Source: JAKVBK01 sp022447275
GTDB taxonomy: Bacteria > Pseudomonadota > Alphaproteobacteria > Rhodobacterales > Rhodobacteraceae
Assembly (NCBI GenBank): GCA_047125605.1
Contig: CP138932.1
Location: forward strand, 2,604,001-2,668,000
DNA length: 64,000 nucleotides
Direction: 5' to 3'
Positions 54,842 to 63,880 of the stretch are shown one piece after another (within the stretch, counting starts at the first letter, position 1; every line of letters begins with the position of its first letter). Made by a program: the position numbers and the translations under genes. The notes under the pieces were generated by a model. The model made no database searches and had not been told where the DNA came from. It worked only from the letters and a program-made list of their open reading frames with translations.

Positions 54842-55239
54842 CGAAGATCATCCTCGTCTCCGCCGTTGCCCTGATTGATGTGGATGGGCGTGTCCTGCTG
54901 GCCCAGCGGCCCGAAGGCAAGTCCATGGCCGGCCTGTGGGAGTTTCCGGGCGGCAAAGTGGAGGTTGGGGAAAGCCCCGAAGCCGCGCTGATCCGCGAGT
55001 TGCAGGAAGAGCTTGGGATCGACACCTGGGCCAGTTGCCTCGCCCCCCTTACCTTCGCCAGCCATGCCTACGAGGATTTCCATCTTTTGATGCCACTTTT
55101 TGCCTGCCGGAAGTGGGAAGGCATTCCAATGTCAAAGGAAGGGCAGGCGCTGAAATGGGTCCGCGCAGCAGATCTGTCCAATTACCCCATGCCGCCGGCC
55201 GATATTCCGCTGCTGCCGATCCTGAGAGACTGGCTTTAG
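54838..55239 (+). CDS. mutT: Nudix hydrolase, MutT type (8-oxo-dGTP diphosphatase)
   Basis: 133 residues starting MTKIILVSAVALIDVDGRVL, with an intact Nudix box (GGKVEVGESPEAALIRELQE followed by ELG). It removes oxidised nucleotides. The ATG overlapping the argJ stop is chosen over an upstream in-frame start. The argJ-mutT pairing is common in Rhodobacteraceae. Confidence 0.93.
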   Translation: MTKIILVSAVALIDVDGRVLLAQRPEGKSMAGLWEFPGGKVEVGESPEAALIRELQEELGIDTWASCLAPLTFASHAYEDFHLLMPLFACRKWEGIPMSKEGQALKWVRAADLSNYPMPPADIPLLPILRDWL

Positions 55240-55393
55240 TGGCCTGAGCGGCCTGCGCAGCCCTTGGCAAAAACCCGCCAAACTTCCCGTTTTGCTAGGA
55301 AAATAAGCGCTTTTGACGGCTCTGTGACGGATAAATGTCTTTTCTATGATCGCAAAAAGCTTATGTTAACCTTAGGGATGAGGAGAGAAGGCT

Positions 55394-55528
55394 ATGTTGA
55401 GAACCGTGACTGTTGGAAGTTCGGTGACCATTCAGGGGATCTTCGTGAAGAGCCTTTCGAATGGGAAGATGATCGTGCGAGTGGGCCAAGAACTATTCGC
55501 CGGCACACCGGTTCCTACAACTTCATAA
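55394..55528 (+). CDS. 44-residue conserved-looking small protein
   Basis: MLRTVTVGSSVTIQGIFVKS, then LSNGKMIVRVGQELFAGTPV, ending PTTS. AGGAGAGAAGG directly precedes the ATG, a strong ribosome-binding site. The compact beta pattern and Val-Gly turns look like a folded mini-domain. I recall similar short proteins in related genomes but give no function. It faces infB across a bidirectional terminator. Confidence 0.6.
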   Translation: MLRTVTVGSSVTIQGIFVKSLSNGKMIVRVGQELFAGTPVPTTS

Positions 55529-55597
55529 GCGCTGGCCCGACGATTTGGGGAAATCAAGCCGGGCCAAATGCGCGTAGAATACGTTTAGACCAAAAAA

Positions 55598-55624
55598 AAA
55601 GCGGGCACAGAGCCCGCTTTTTTG
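55598..55624. terminator. Bidirectional intrinsic terminator
   Basis: AGCGGGC-ACAGA-GCCCGCT with nine A before and six T after: a classic terminator read from both sides. It would end infB transcription (minus) and that of the small 44-residue gene (plus). Confidence 0.9.
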
Positions 55625-55641
55625 TATTTCTTGTCAACGCC

Positions 55642-58158
55642 TTACGACAAAGAGCGCTCAACCTCTTCGCGCTCAAAGATCTCGATGACATCATTGGGGC
55701 GGATGTCATCATAGGCCTCAAAGGCCATCCCGCATTCCTGACCAGACTGCACTTCGGCAACCTCGTCCTTGAAGCGCTTGAGCGTCTTGAGTGTGCCCTC
55801 GTGGATCACCACATTGTCGCGCAGCAGGCGCACACCGGCAGAGCGGCGCGCCACCCCTTCGGTCACAAGACAACCTGCCACTTTGCCCACGTTGGAGACC
55901 TTGAAGACCTCCTTGATCTGGGCATAGCCGATGAAGTTTTCGCGAACTTCCGCCGACAATAGGCCAGATGCCGCCTGCTTCACGTCATCCACAAGATCGT
56001 AAATCACGCTGTAGTAACGGATCTCGACACCCTTCTGGTTTGCTGCGTTCCGCGCAGGCGCATTGGCCCGCACGTTGAAGCCAAACACGGGTGCTCCGGA
56101 GGCCTCGGCAAGCCCGATATCGGATTCCGTGATCGCGCCCACACCAGAATGCAGCACGCGCACGCGCACCTCGTCGTTGCCGATCTTTTCCATCGCCTGC
56201 GAAATCGCTTCGGCAGAGCCCTGCACATCCGCTTTCACAAGCACTGGTAGTTCTGCGACATTCTCGTCGGCCTTGGCCTTCGCCATCAGCTGATCCAGCG
56301 TCGTTGCAGCACCGGCAGCCGCGCGCTTGTCCTTAGCAACCTGGGCCCGGTACTCCGCGATCTCGCGGGCCTGTGCTTCTGTTTCCACAACGTTCAGCAC
56401 GTCGCCCGCCTCGGGCGTGCCGTTCAGGCCGAGCACTTCGACAGGCACCGACGGCCCTGCCTCTTTGACGCGCTTTCCTTGGTCGTTCTCCATGGCGCGG
56501 ACCTTGCCCCACTGTTCGCCGACAACGAAGATGTCGCCCTGCTTCAGGGTGCCGTGCTGCACCAGAACGGTGGCCACAGGACCTCGACCCACATCCAGCT
56601 TTGCCTCGATCACCGCACCCTGCGCCGCGCGCGAGGGGTTGGCCTTTAGCTCGAGGATCTCAGCCTGCAATGCGATCGCTTCCAGAAGCTCGTCGAGGCC
56701 CTGCCCGGTAATGGCCGAGACTTCGACATCCTGCACTTCGCCGGACATCTTTTCGACGATCACCTCGTGCTGCAGCAACTCGGCGCGCACCTTGTCGGGC
56801 TGGGCGGCAGGGCGGTCAATCTTGTTGATCGCCACGATCATTGGCACACCGGCCGCCTTGGCGTGATTGATCGCCTCAACGGTCTGCGGCATCACGCTGT
56901 CATCAGCTGCCACAACCAGCACCACGATATCAGTTACCTGGGCACCGCGGGCACGCATGGAGGTGAACGCCGCGTGACCGGGCGTGTCAAGGAAGCTCAG
57001 AACCGAGCCACTGTCCGTTTTCACCTGATAGGCACCGATGTGCTGGGTGATCCCGCCCGCTTCGCCAGCGACAACTTTAGCATCGCGAATGGCGTCCAGA
57101 AGAGATGTTTTGCCGTGGTCCACATGGCCCATGATCGTGATGACAGGCGGACGCGCAGCAAGATCCTCTTCTGCATCCTCGACCGTGTCGATCACGTCTT
57201 CCACGTCCGCATCAGAGACGCGCTGCACCTTGTGGCCGAACTCCTCGATGATCAATTCTGCCGTATCGGCATCGATCGTCTGGTTCTGGGTCGCCATGAT
57301 GCCGTTCTGCATCAACGATTTCACAACATCTGCCACGCGCTCGGCCATCCGGTTGGCCAGTTCGCCAACGGTGATCGCCTCGGGCAGTTGCACTTCACGG
57401 ACAACCTTCTCACGGCTTGCAGCAGTGCCCATGGCCTTCTGGCGGGCACGTTCCTGCTTACGCTTCATCGCGGCAAGGGAGCGCTGGCGGCCGCCTTCGC
57501 CCCCGGACAGGGCTTGGTTCAGCGTCAGCTTGCCAGAGCGGCGGCCATCATCGCGGTCACGATTGCGGCCCCGCTGGTCATCATTGTCATTCTGGCGCTT
57601 CCGCGGTGTTGCAACGCCAGACTTGGTTGGCGTGGCGCGGTCTGGCTTGGCGGCGGCTGGGGCCGCGTCAGGGGCAGCCGGTGCCGGGCGGGCTTTCGCT
57701 TCGCGGGCCCGGCGGGCAGCCTCTTCGGCCTCTTTAGCCTTACGCGCTTCTTCTTCGGCCTTGGCCTTCAGAGCCGCCTCGCGCTCGCGCTCTTCGCGCT
57801 CGCGGGCTTCGGCCTCTGCCTTGCGGCGCGCGCGGTCTTCCTCGCGGGCCTTTTCCTCAGCCGCGCGGCGGGCGGCATCTTCTGCCTCGCGGGCCTTGGC
57901 GGCCTGCAGCGCCTTCATACGGCGTTCCATCTCCGAGTCGGAGATGCCAGCCGGCCGGCGGGAGGGATCAGATGCAGGTGCAGCTGCCGATGCCTGCGCA
58001 GACGCTTTTGCTGCGCCCGGCTTGGGCACAACAACGCGCTTGCGCTTGGTTTCGACAACGACGTTCTTCGTCCGGCCGTGGGAAAAGCTTTGTTTCACCT
58101 GGCCCGACCGGGCGCCGCTACGAAGTCCGAGGGGTTTTTTGCCGTCAGTGTCGCTCAT
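55642..58158 (-). CDS. infB: Translation initiation factor IF-2
   Basis: 838 residues from ATG 58158 (MSDTDGKKPLGLRSGARSGQ). An N-terminal region rich in Glu/Arg/Ala repeats (REAEDAARRAAEEKAREEDR) precedes the GTPase: GHVDHGKTSLLDAIRD (G1), DTPGHAAFTSMR (G3), NKIDRPAA (G4). Then come domain II (GRGPVATVLVQHGTLKQGD) and the C-terminal fMet-tRNA-binding part. It positions initiator tRNA on the ribosome. Last gene of rimP-nusA-ylxR-infB; its start overlaps the ylxR-type gene by 14 bases. An alternative ATG nine bases upstream is closer to an AAGGA. Confidence 0.97.
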   Translation of the reverse strand: MSDTDGKKPLGLRSGARSGQVKQSFSHGRTKNVVVETKRKRVVVPKPGAAKASAQASAAAPASDPSRRPAGISDSEMERRMKALQAAKAREAEDAARRAAEEKAREEDRARRKAEAEAREREEREREAALKAKAEEEARKAKEAEEAARRAREAKARPAPAAPDAAPAAAKPDRATPTKSGVATPRKRQNDNDDQRGRNRDRDDGRRSGKLTLNQALSGGEGGRQRSLAAMKRKQERARQKAMGTAASREKVVREVQLPEAITVGELANRMAERVADVVKSLMQNGIMATQNQTIDADTAELIIEEFGHKVQRVSDADVEDVIDTVEDAEEDLAARPPVITIMGHVDHGKTSLLDAIRDAKVVAGEAGGITQHIGAYQVKTDSGSVLSFLDTPGHAAFTSMRARGAQVTDIVVLVVAADDSVMPQTVEAINHAKAAGVPMIVAINKIDRPAAQPDKVRAELLQHEVIVEKMSGEVQDVEVSAITGQGLDELLEAIALQAEILELKANPSRAAQGAVIEAKLDVGRGPVATVLVQHGTLKQGDIFVVGEQWGKVRAMENDQGKRVKEAGPSVPVEVLGLNGTPEAGDVLNVVETEAQAREIAEYRAQVAKDKRAAAGAATTLDQLMAKAKADENVAELPVLVKADVQGSAEAISQAMEKIGNDEVRVRVLHSGVGAITESDIGLAEASGAPVFGFNVRANAPARNAANQKGVEIRYYSVIYDLVDDVKQAASGLLSAEVRENFIGYAQIKEVFKVSNVGKVAGCLVTEGVARRSAGVRLLRDNVVIHEGTLKTLKRFKDEVAEVQSGQECGMAFEAYDDIRPNDVIEIFEREEVERSLS

Positions 58159-58786
58159 GCGATCCATTCGTCCTTTCCGAGGCCGAGGCCCCGTGGTTGT
58201 CGCGAAGACCCGCTAATCTTGCGGCGTCTAGTATAACACGTTTCGTGAGTCCACCACCCGTAAGGGCAGCATGAATGGTGTTCTCTCGCCCAAAAGCGGC
58301 GCCAAGCTCATCTGCGGTGAGGCATCCGATGTATTTGGCGCCCTCGGGCGTGGTCAGTTTTGTCTTTCCGCGGGCAGATCCATCACGGGCTTGAATCAGG
58401 GCGCGCACGTCTTCGGTCAGAAGCCAGCCCTTTACCTTTTCATAGCCCGAAACCGCTCTTCCGGCCTTGCGCGCAAGGGATATCAGATCAACCACCCGGC
58501 GCACCAAGGCTTGGTCTATAAGCATTGGCAGGCCATCCGGCAAGATCACCTGCGTCCGCGCAGCCTTAGAAAAGCTGTTCTTTTTTACAGCTTCGTCCAA
58601 ACAGGCGCGCGTGGCCGTCACATACATGCCACGCCCGGGCAATTTTTCGGCCAAATCAAAGGCGAGCGCCCCTTCAGGCCCCACAACAAAGCGGATCAGC
58701 CCGGGTTTACCCGCGCTTTCACGCTTGACGATGCAGCGCCGCTCGGACTCTGCATCGATATCGCGTTTCTTTCCGCCTCTGGCCAT
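58145..58786 (-). CDS. YlxR-like RNA-binding protein (DUF448 plus L7Ae-like domain)
   Basis: 213 residues. First half is DUF448/YlxR (SERRCIVKRESAGKPGLIRF, KLPGRGMYVTATRACLDEAV). Second half (~95-180: LVRRVVDLISLARKAGRAVS, KGWLLTEDVRALIQARDGSA) is a ribosomal L7Ae-like fold; this two-domain form is usual in alphaproteobacteria. The first motif is normally GARPG-like RTCV; here RRCIVKRES. It sits between nusA and infB, overlapping infB, so translationally coupled. Confidence 0.92.
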   Translation of the reverse strand: MARGGKKRDIDAESERRCIVKRESAGKPGLIRFVVGPEGALAFDLAEKLPGRGMYVTATRACLDEAVKKNSFSKAARTQVILPDGLPMLIDQALVRRVVDLISLARKAGRAVSGYEKVKGWLLTEDVRALIQARDGSARGKTKLTTPEGAKYIGCLTADELGAAFGRENTIHAALTGGGLTKRVILDAARLAGLRDNHGASASERTNGSHERH

Positions 58787-58819
58787 CAGGTGCGTTCCTA
58801 ACCCTTAAGCGCAGGCCGA

Positions 58820-60430
58820 TCAGGCCTCCGCATCCTCTTCGGTTTCGACTTCTTCAGTCTGGGCGACCAGATCCTCAGGATCCACCCAGCCCAGCGCGAC
58901 GCGTGCGGTCATGATCATGTCCTGCGCCTCAGCAAGGCTCACATCAAAGGGCTCAAGCACACCGTCATCCTTGATGCGCTCCCCCCCTTCGGTGGTCCAG
59001 CCGCCCGCCAGTTCCCAGTCTGCGCAGGTCGCAAAGTCTTCCAGCGTTTTCACGCCATCATTTGCCAGCGCTTCGATCATCTGCGGCGTGAGGCCTTCGA
59101 AATCGATCAGCGACTGCTCGACGCCCAAGGCAATGGCGTTTTCCATGGCCTTGCGGTTGATCGCATCGATATGATCGCGGGCACGGGCCTGAAGCTCCTC
59201 GGCGGTGGATTCGTCCACACCGTCGATCACCAGCAGTTCGTCCAGTTCCACATAGGCAACCTCCTCGAGGTTGGTGAAGCCTTCCGACACCAGCAACTGG
59301 GCAAAGAACTCGTCGAGATCGAGCGCGTCGACAAACAGCTTTGTCCGCTCTTCGAACTCGGCCTGACGCCGTGCGGATTCTTCTTCCTCGGTGAGGATGT
59401 CGATATCCAGCGCCGTCAGCTGAGAGGCCAAACGTACGTTCTGACCCCGGCGGCCAATGGCCAGCGACAGCTGCTCATCGGGCACAACCACCTCGATGCG
59501 CTCGGCTTCCTCATCAAGCACCACCTTGGACACTTCGGCGGGCTGCAGAGCGTTCACAAGGAAGGTTGGCTGATCTTCGTTCCACGGGATGATGTCGATC
59601 TTTTCGCCCTGCAATTCGTTGACAACGGCCTGCACGCGGCTGCCGCGCATACCAACGCAGGCGCCAACGGGGTCAATCGAGCCATCATAGGAAATCACGG
59701 CGATCTTGGCGCGTGATCCGGGATCGCGAGCAACGGCCTTGATCTCGATGATGCCATCATAGATTTCCGGCACTTCCATCTTGAAAAGTTCTGCCATGAA
59801 CTCTGGCGCTGTCCGGCTCAGGAAGATCTGCGGGCCTTTCGTCTCGCGGCGCACATCCTTGATGAAGCAGCGAATCCGATCCCCATTGCGATAGCTTTCG
59901 CGGCCAATCTTCTCATTGCGGCGCAGAATGCCCTCACCGCGGCCAATATCCACGATGATATTGCCGTATTCCTCGCGCTTGACGAGGCCATTGATGATCG
60001 TGCCGGCCCGATCCTTGAATTCTTCGTACTGGCGGTCACGCTCCGCTTCGCGCACCTTTTGCAAGATCACCTGCTTGGCCGATTGCGCCGCGATCCGGCC
60101 AAGTTCGACGGGCGGCACCTCGTCGCGAATCTCATCGCCCACCTGCGGCTCTGCGAGATAGGGCTTGGCCTGCTCCACTGTCAGCTCTGCCTGGTAGTTT
60201 TCCAGCGCTTCGTCTTCAACCACTGTGCGGACACGCGTGAAGGTGGCCCGACCGGTGCGGCGATCGATGGAAACACGGATGTCCATCTCGGCGCCGTAGC
60301 GGGACTTTGCCGCCCGGGCGAGGCTTTCTTCCATCGCTTCAATGACCAGCGCGGGGTCGATCATCTTCTCGCGGGCAACGGCCTCAGCGGTTTGCAGCAG
60401 TTCAAGCTGGTTTGCAGAGGTAATGGCCAT
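58820..60430 (-). CDS. nusA: Transcription termination/antitermination factor NusA
   Basis: 536 residues from ATG 60430 (MAITSANQLELLQTAEAVAR). Order: N-terminal RNA-polymerase domain, S1 (NIIVDIGRGEGILRRNEKIG), two KH domains (CVGMRGSRVQAVVNELQGEK, AIGRRGQNVRLASQL), then two helix-hairpin-helix acidic repeats (FTNLEEVAYVELDELLVIDG, GVKTLEDFATCADWELAGG) and an acidic tail. AGGAGG lies nine bases upstream, inside the end of rimP. Confidence 0.97.
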   Translation of the reverse strand: MAITSANQLELLQTAEAVAREKMIDPALVIEAMEESLARAAKSRYGAEMDIRVSIDRRTGRATFTRVRTVVEDEALENYQAELTVEQAKPYLAEPQVGDEIRDEVPPVELGRIAAQSAKQVILQKVREAERDRQYEEFKDRAGTIINGLVKREEYGNIIVDIGRGEGILRRNEKIGRESYRNGDRIRCFIKDVRRETKGPQIFLSRTAPEFMAELFKMEVPEIYDGIIEIKAVARDPGSRAKIAVISYDGSIDPVGACVGMRGSRVQAVVNELQGEKIDIIPWNEDQPTFLVNALQPAEVSKVVLDEEAERIEVVVPDEQLSLAIGRRGQNVRLASQLTALDIDILTEEEESARRQAEFEERTKLFVDALDLDEFFAQLLVSEGFTNLEEVAYVELDELLVIDGVDESTAEELQARARDHIDAINRKAMENAIALGVEQSLIDFEGLTPQMIEALANDGVKTLEDFATCADWELAGGWTTEGGERIKDDGVLEPFDVSLAEAQDMIMTARVALGWVDPEDLVAQTEEVETEEDAEA

Positions 60431-60431
60431 A

Positions 60432-61034
60432 TCAGTTTTCCTCCTCTTGGGGGGCTGTGTCCTGTTCGATGCTATCGAACGCAGATTCATTCAAAACGCC
60501 GGCTTCCTTGCGGGCTTTGAGCATTTCCGAGATCAGCTCATCTGTGAGCACCAGCTTGGCATCCGACAACCAGTCAAACGCCAGACCAATGATTATAAGC
60601 TCACCTTTTTCTTCAATTTCTACAAGAACTTCACCATCTGCTGCGCCGGCCAACTTGCCTTTAAAGCGGCGGCGACCATCGATCATCTCGGTGGTCTCGA
60701 TCTTGGCCTCATAGCCATCCCAAACCTCGAAATCCTTCAGGCGGGTCAGGGGACGGTCAATGCCAGGCGAAGACACTTCCAATGTGTACATGTCTTCGAT
60801 CGGGTCTTCGACATCCAGCACAGCAGAGACAGCCGTGGAAATTGCGGCGCAATCATCCACCTCGATGCCCCCCTCCGGCCGTTCAGCCATGATCTGCAAT
60901 GTCTTGGTCTTGCCTGACATCAGGCGTACGCGCACAAGCTCAAAACCCAGATCTTCGATCACGGGCGTAATGATCTCAGCCATGCGGCGGTCGATATGCG
61001 TCTTGGCAATCAGGTCAGAGAGAACTTCGGACAT
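60432..61034 (-). CDS. rimP: Ribosome maturation factor RimP
   Basis: 200 residues from ATG 61034 (MSEVLSDLIAKTHIDRRMAE). Family motifs: PVIEDLGFELVRVRL, GGIEVDDCAAISTAVSAVLD, and YTLEVSSPGIDRPLTRLKDF. It helps 30S subunit maturation. Its TGA is one base before the nusA ATG, so it heads the nus-inf operon. The open frame upstream of 61034 has no ribosome-binding site and is not used. Confidence 0.95.
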   Translation of the reverse strand: MSEVLSDLIAKTHIDRRMAEIITPVIEDLGFELVRVRLMSGKTKTLQIMAERPEGGIEVDDCAAISTAVSAVLDVEDPIEDMYTLEVSSPGIDRPLTRLKDFEVWDGYEAKIETTEMIDGRRRFKGKLAGAADGEVLVEIEEKGELIIIGLAFDWLSDAKLVLTDELISEMLKARKEAGVLNESAFDSIEQDTAPQEEEN

Positions 61035-61347
61035 GGGCCGGGCTCCAGCGGAAACAAAAAATCGGGCGCGCGGCCCGATGGAGTGTTCCGGTGGCTGCCG
61101 GTTGTGGACGCCGGCGGGCCGCTGTTGATGGGCTACATAGGCCCATTGGTGCCTTTGCGCAAGGGCGCAGTTGCCTGCGCCCACAATTCCGGGGTTTCCG
61201 ATTGTAACCTCGCGCGGCACGCATCAGAAAAACACTGCAATTCGGCTCGGACTGCGGTGCGGCAACAACTTCCATATTGTCCGAACAGCCCCGGGTGCAT
61301 TGCGCCCGAATCTGTGCGAAACGCGTGAGATTGTTAAAGGTGTAGAG
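61035..61347. other. Divergent promoter region between rimP and rfbC
   Basis: About 310 bases with both promoters. It includes a GGGCGCGCGGCCCGA hairpin-like element near 61065. No gene or tRNA seen. Confidence 0.5.
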
Positions 61348-61914
61348 ATGCAGGTTGAGACCACAGACATTCCCGGAGTTTTGATTATCACACCGCGCCG
61401 TTTCGGCGATGCGCGCGGTTTCTTCGCCGAAACATACAACGCTCAGGCGCTTGCCGCGCAGGGTGTTGAAACGACCTTCGTGCAGGACAATCATTCCCTC
61501 TCCGAGACCGAAGGCACCGTACGCGGCCTGCATTTTCAGGCGCCACCCCACGCGCAGGACAAACTGGTGCGCTGCGGTCGCGGCTGTCTGTTTGATGTGG
61601 TGGTCGATATCCGCAAGGGCTCACCCACCTATGGCAAATGGGTTGGCGCCGAGCTGAGTTTTGAAAACGGCAAACAGTTGCTGGCCCCCGCCGGGATGGC
61701 CCATGGTTTTATCACCCGCGCGCCACACACCGAAATCATCTACAAATGCTCGGACTTCTACGCACCGGCCACGGAAGGTGCGCTGCTTTGGAATGACCCT
61801 GCGATCAGGATCGACTGGGGCTTCGACGGAGAGGCCGTGCTGTCAGAGAAGGATGCCATTGCCCCAGCTCTGGCTGAACTCGACAGCCCGTTTGTCTGGA
61901 ACACGCCATCATGA
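61348..61914 (+). CDS. rfbC: dTDP-4-dehydrorhamnose 3,5-epimerase
   Basis: 188 residues from ATG 61348 (MQVETTDIPGVLIITPRRFG). Cupin enzyme with RGFFAETYN, FVQDNHSLSETEGTVRGLHF, catalytic His in the RGLHFQ motif, and FDVVVDIRKGSPTYGKW. Third step of dTDP-L-rhamnose synthesis. First of the rfbCBDA unit. Confidence 0.95.
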   Translation: MQVETTDIPGVLIITPRRFGDARGFFAETYNAQALAAQGVETTFVQDNHSLSETEGTVRGLHFQAPPHAQDKLVRCGRGCLFDVVVDIRKGSPTYGKWVGAELSFENGKQLLAPAGMAHGFITRAPHTEIIYKCSDFYAPATEGALLWNDPAIRIDWGFDGEAVLSEKDAIAPALAELDSPFVWNTPS

Positions 61915-61966
61915 GACATCCTGCATCGCTGAATTGCCCAGCCCTTAAGCCACTGGAGAACCAGCC

Positions 61967-63007
61967 ATGAAACTTCTCGTAACCGGAGGGGCAGGCTTCA
62001 TCGGGTCGGCCGTGGTGCGCCAGGCCGTTACCAGTGGCCTCGACGTCGTCAACCTCGACAAGCTGACCTATGCCGCCTGCCTCGACAATGTTGCCAGCGT
62101 GGCCGACAGTCCGCTTTACACGTTTGAGCAGGCCGATATCTGCGATCGCGCGGCAGTGGATCGGATCCTTGCGGCGCATCAACCCGATGCCATCATGCAT
62201 CTGGCCGCCGAAAGCCATGTGGATCGGTCCATTGATGGCCCGTCCGCCTTTATCGAGACCAATATCACCGGCACCTACACCCTTCTGGAGGCCGCCCGCT
62301 CCTATTGGAGCACGCAAGGCAAACCAGACAGCTTCCGGTTTCACCATATCTCCACGGACGAGGTGTTCGGCTCGCTCGGGCCGAGCGGCATGTTCACCGA
62401 AGACACGCCCTACGATCCGCGCTCGCCCTATTCAGCCTCAAAGGCGTCCAGCGACCACCTTGTCCGGGCTTGGCATGAAACCTACGGCCTGCCTGTGGTG
62501 CTGACGAATTGCTCCAACAATTACGGGCCCTACCACTTCCCCGAAAAACTGATCCCCGTGGTGATTCTGAAAGCGCTGGCCGGGCAACCGATCCCGATCT
62601 ATGGCACCGGCGACAATGTGCGTGACTGGCTTTACGTGGAAGATCACGCCGACGCCCTTCTCACCGTGCTGCGCGCAGGCGAGGTGGGGCGCAGCTACAA
62701 CATTGGCGGGGAGAATGAACGCAGCAATCTCGAGCTGGTCCGCACGATCTGCAGCATTCTTGATGAAAAGCGCCCGGGGCCTGCGCCCTATGAAAGCCTG
62801 ATCACCTTCGTGACCGACCGGCCGGGCCATGATGCCCGCTATGCAATTGATCCCACCCGCATCCGGACAGAACTCAACTGGCGGCCCTCGGTCACAGTAG
62901 AGGAAGGCCTCGACAAGACGGTGCATTGGTATCTCGACAACGAAGCCTGGTGGCGCGCCCTCCAGTCCCGCGACGGCGTGGGCGCGCGACTTGGCACCGG
63001 AGCATAA
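61967..63007 (+). CDS. rfbB: dTDP-glucose 4,6-dehydratase
   Basis: 346 residues. NAD-binding GGAGFIGSAVVR (7-18), HLAAESHVDRSIDGP, catalytic T-D-E in HISTDEVFGSLG, and YSASKASSDHLVRAWHETYG (Tyr-x-x-x-Lys). Second step of rhamnose synthesis. GGAG lies eight bases upstream of the ATG. Confidence 0.96.
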   Translation: MKLLVTGGAGFIGSAVVRQAVTSGLDVVNLDKLTYAACLDNVASVADSPLYTFEQADICDRAAVDRILAAHQPDAIMHLAAESHVDRSIDGPSAFIETNITGTYTLLEAARSYWSTQGKPDSFRFHHISTDEVFGSLGPSGMFTEDTPYDPRSPYSASKASSDHLVRAWHETYGLPVVLTNCSNNYGPYHFPEKLIPVVILKALAGQPIPIYGTGDNVRDWLYVEDHADALLTVLRAGEVGRSYNIGGENERSNLELVRTICSILDEKRPGPAPYESLITFVTDRPGHDARYAIDPTRIRTELNWRPSVTVEEGLDKTVHWYLDNEAWWRALQSRDGVGARLGTGA

Positions 63008-63019
63008 GGTCCGCATGCC

Positions 63020-63880
63020 ATGAAGATCCTCGTATTCGGAAAAACAGGCCAACTGGCCCAGGAACTGGCCCGCCATGAGGGCGCCCATACAATGACGCTG
63101 CTGGGCCGCGAAGACGCAGATTTCTCAGACCCTCAGGCCTGCGCCACGCAGGTTGAGCGCAGCGCGGCGGATGCCGTTATCAATGCCGTGGCCTACACCG
63201 CCGTGGACAAGGCCGAAAGCGAAGAGGCGCTTGCGCAACGCATCAATGCTGAGACGCCCGGCGCCATTGCTCGCGCAGCCGCCAAAAAAGGCCTGCCTCT
63301 GGTCCATGTGTCCACGGATTATGTCTTTGACGGCCGCGGCGATGCCCCGTTTGCCCCAGCCGCTGCCACGGGGCCCATGGGGGCCTATGGGCGCACCAAA
63401 CTTGCTGGCGAACAGGCGGTCGCGGCGGCCGGTGGGGCATATGCAATTCTGCGCACCAGTTGGGTCATCTCTGCCCATGGCAACAATTTCGTAAAGACGA
63501 TGCTGCGGCTTGGCGCAGAGCGGGACAACCTGTCCGTCGTCGCCGACCAGATCGGCGGGCCAACTCCAGCGGCTGATCTTGCCCGGGCTTGTATATCCGC
63601 GGCCACGCGTTTGCGGAACACTCCGGAAAAGTCGGGCATCTATCATGTCTCCGGCGCGCCGGATGTCTCCTGGGCGGGGTTTGCGCGGGAAATCTTTTCT
63701 CAGGCGGGCCTTGGCTGCACTGTGACCGATATCCCCAGCAGCGCCTACCCAACCCCCGCTGTACGCCCCCTGAATTCGCGGCTTGATAACGCAAGAACCC
63801 TTGCGGCCTTCGGCTTGCCCCAGCCAGACTGGCGCGTGGGCCTGCATGACATCCTGTTTGAACTGGGAGCCCTCAAATGA
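63020..63880 (+). CDS. rfbD: dTDP-4-dehydrorhamnose reductase
   Basis: 286 residues. MKILVFGKTGQLAQELARHE, VINAVAYTAVDKAESEEALA, VHVSTDYVFDGRGDAPF, and YGRTKLAGEQAV (Tyr-x-x-x-Lys). Last step of dTDP-L-rhamnose synthesis. Its stop overlaps rfbA as ATGA. Confidence 0.95.
   Translation: MKILVFGKTGQLAQELARHEGAHTMTLLGREDADFSDPQACATQVERSAADAVINAVAYTAVDKAESEEALAQRINAETPGAIARAAAKKGLPLVHVSTDYVFDGRGDAPFAPAAATGPMGAYGRTKLAGEQAVAAAGGAYAILRTSWVISAHGNNFVKTMLRLGAERDNLSVVADQIGGPTPAADLARACISAATRLRNTPEKSGIYHVSGAPDVSWAGFAREIFSQAGLGCTVTDIPSSAYPTPAVRPLNSRLDNARTLAAFGLPQPDWRVGLHDILFELGALK

Noticed and set aside
55264..55962. 232-codon plus-strand frame
   Set aside because: It overlaps the 44-residue gene, the terminator and the end of infB, and has no domain.
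56767..58236. Long plus-strand frames of 489 and 392 codons
   Set aside because: They are antisense to infB; the GC-rich, Ala/Arg-rich N-terminal region of IF-2 opens all frames.
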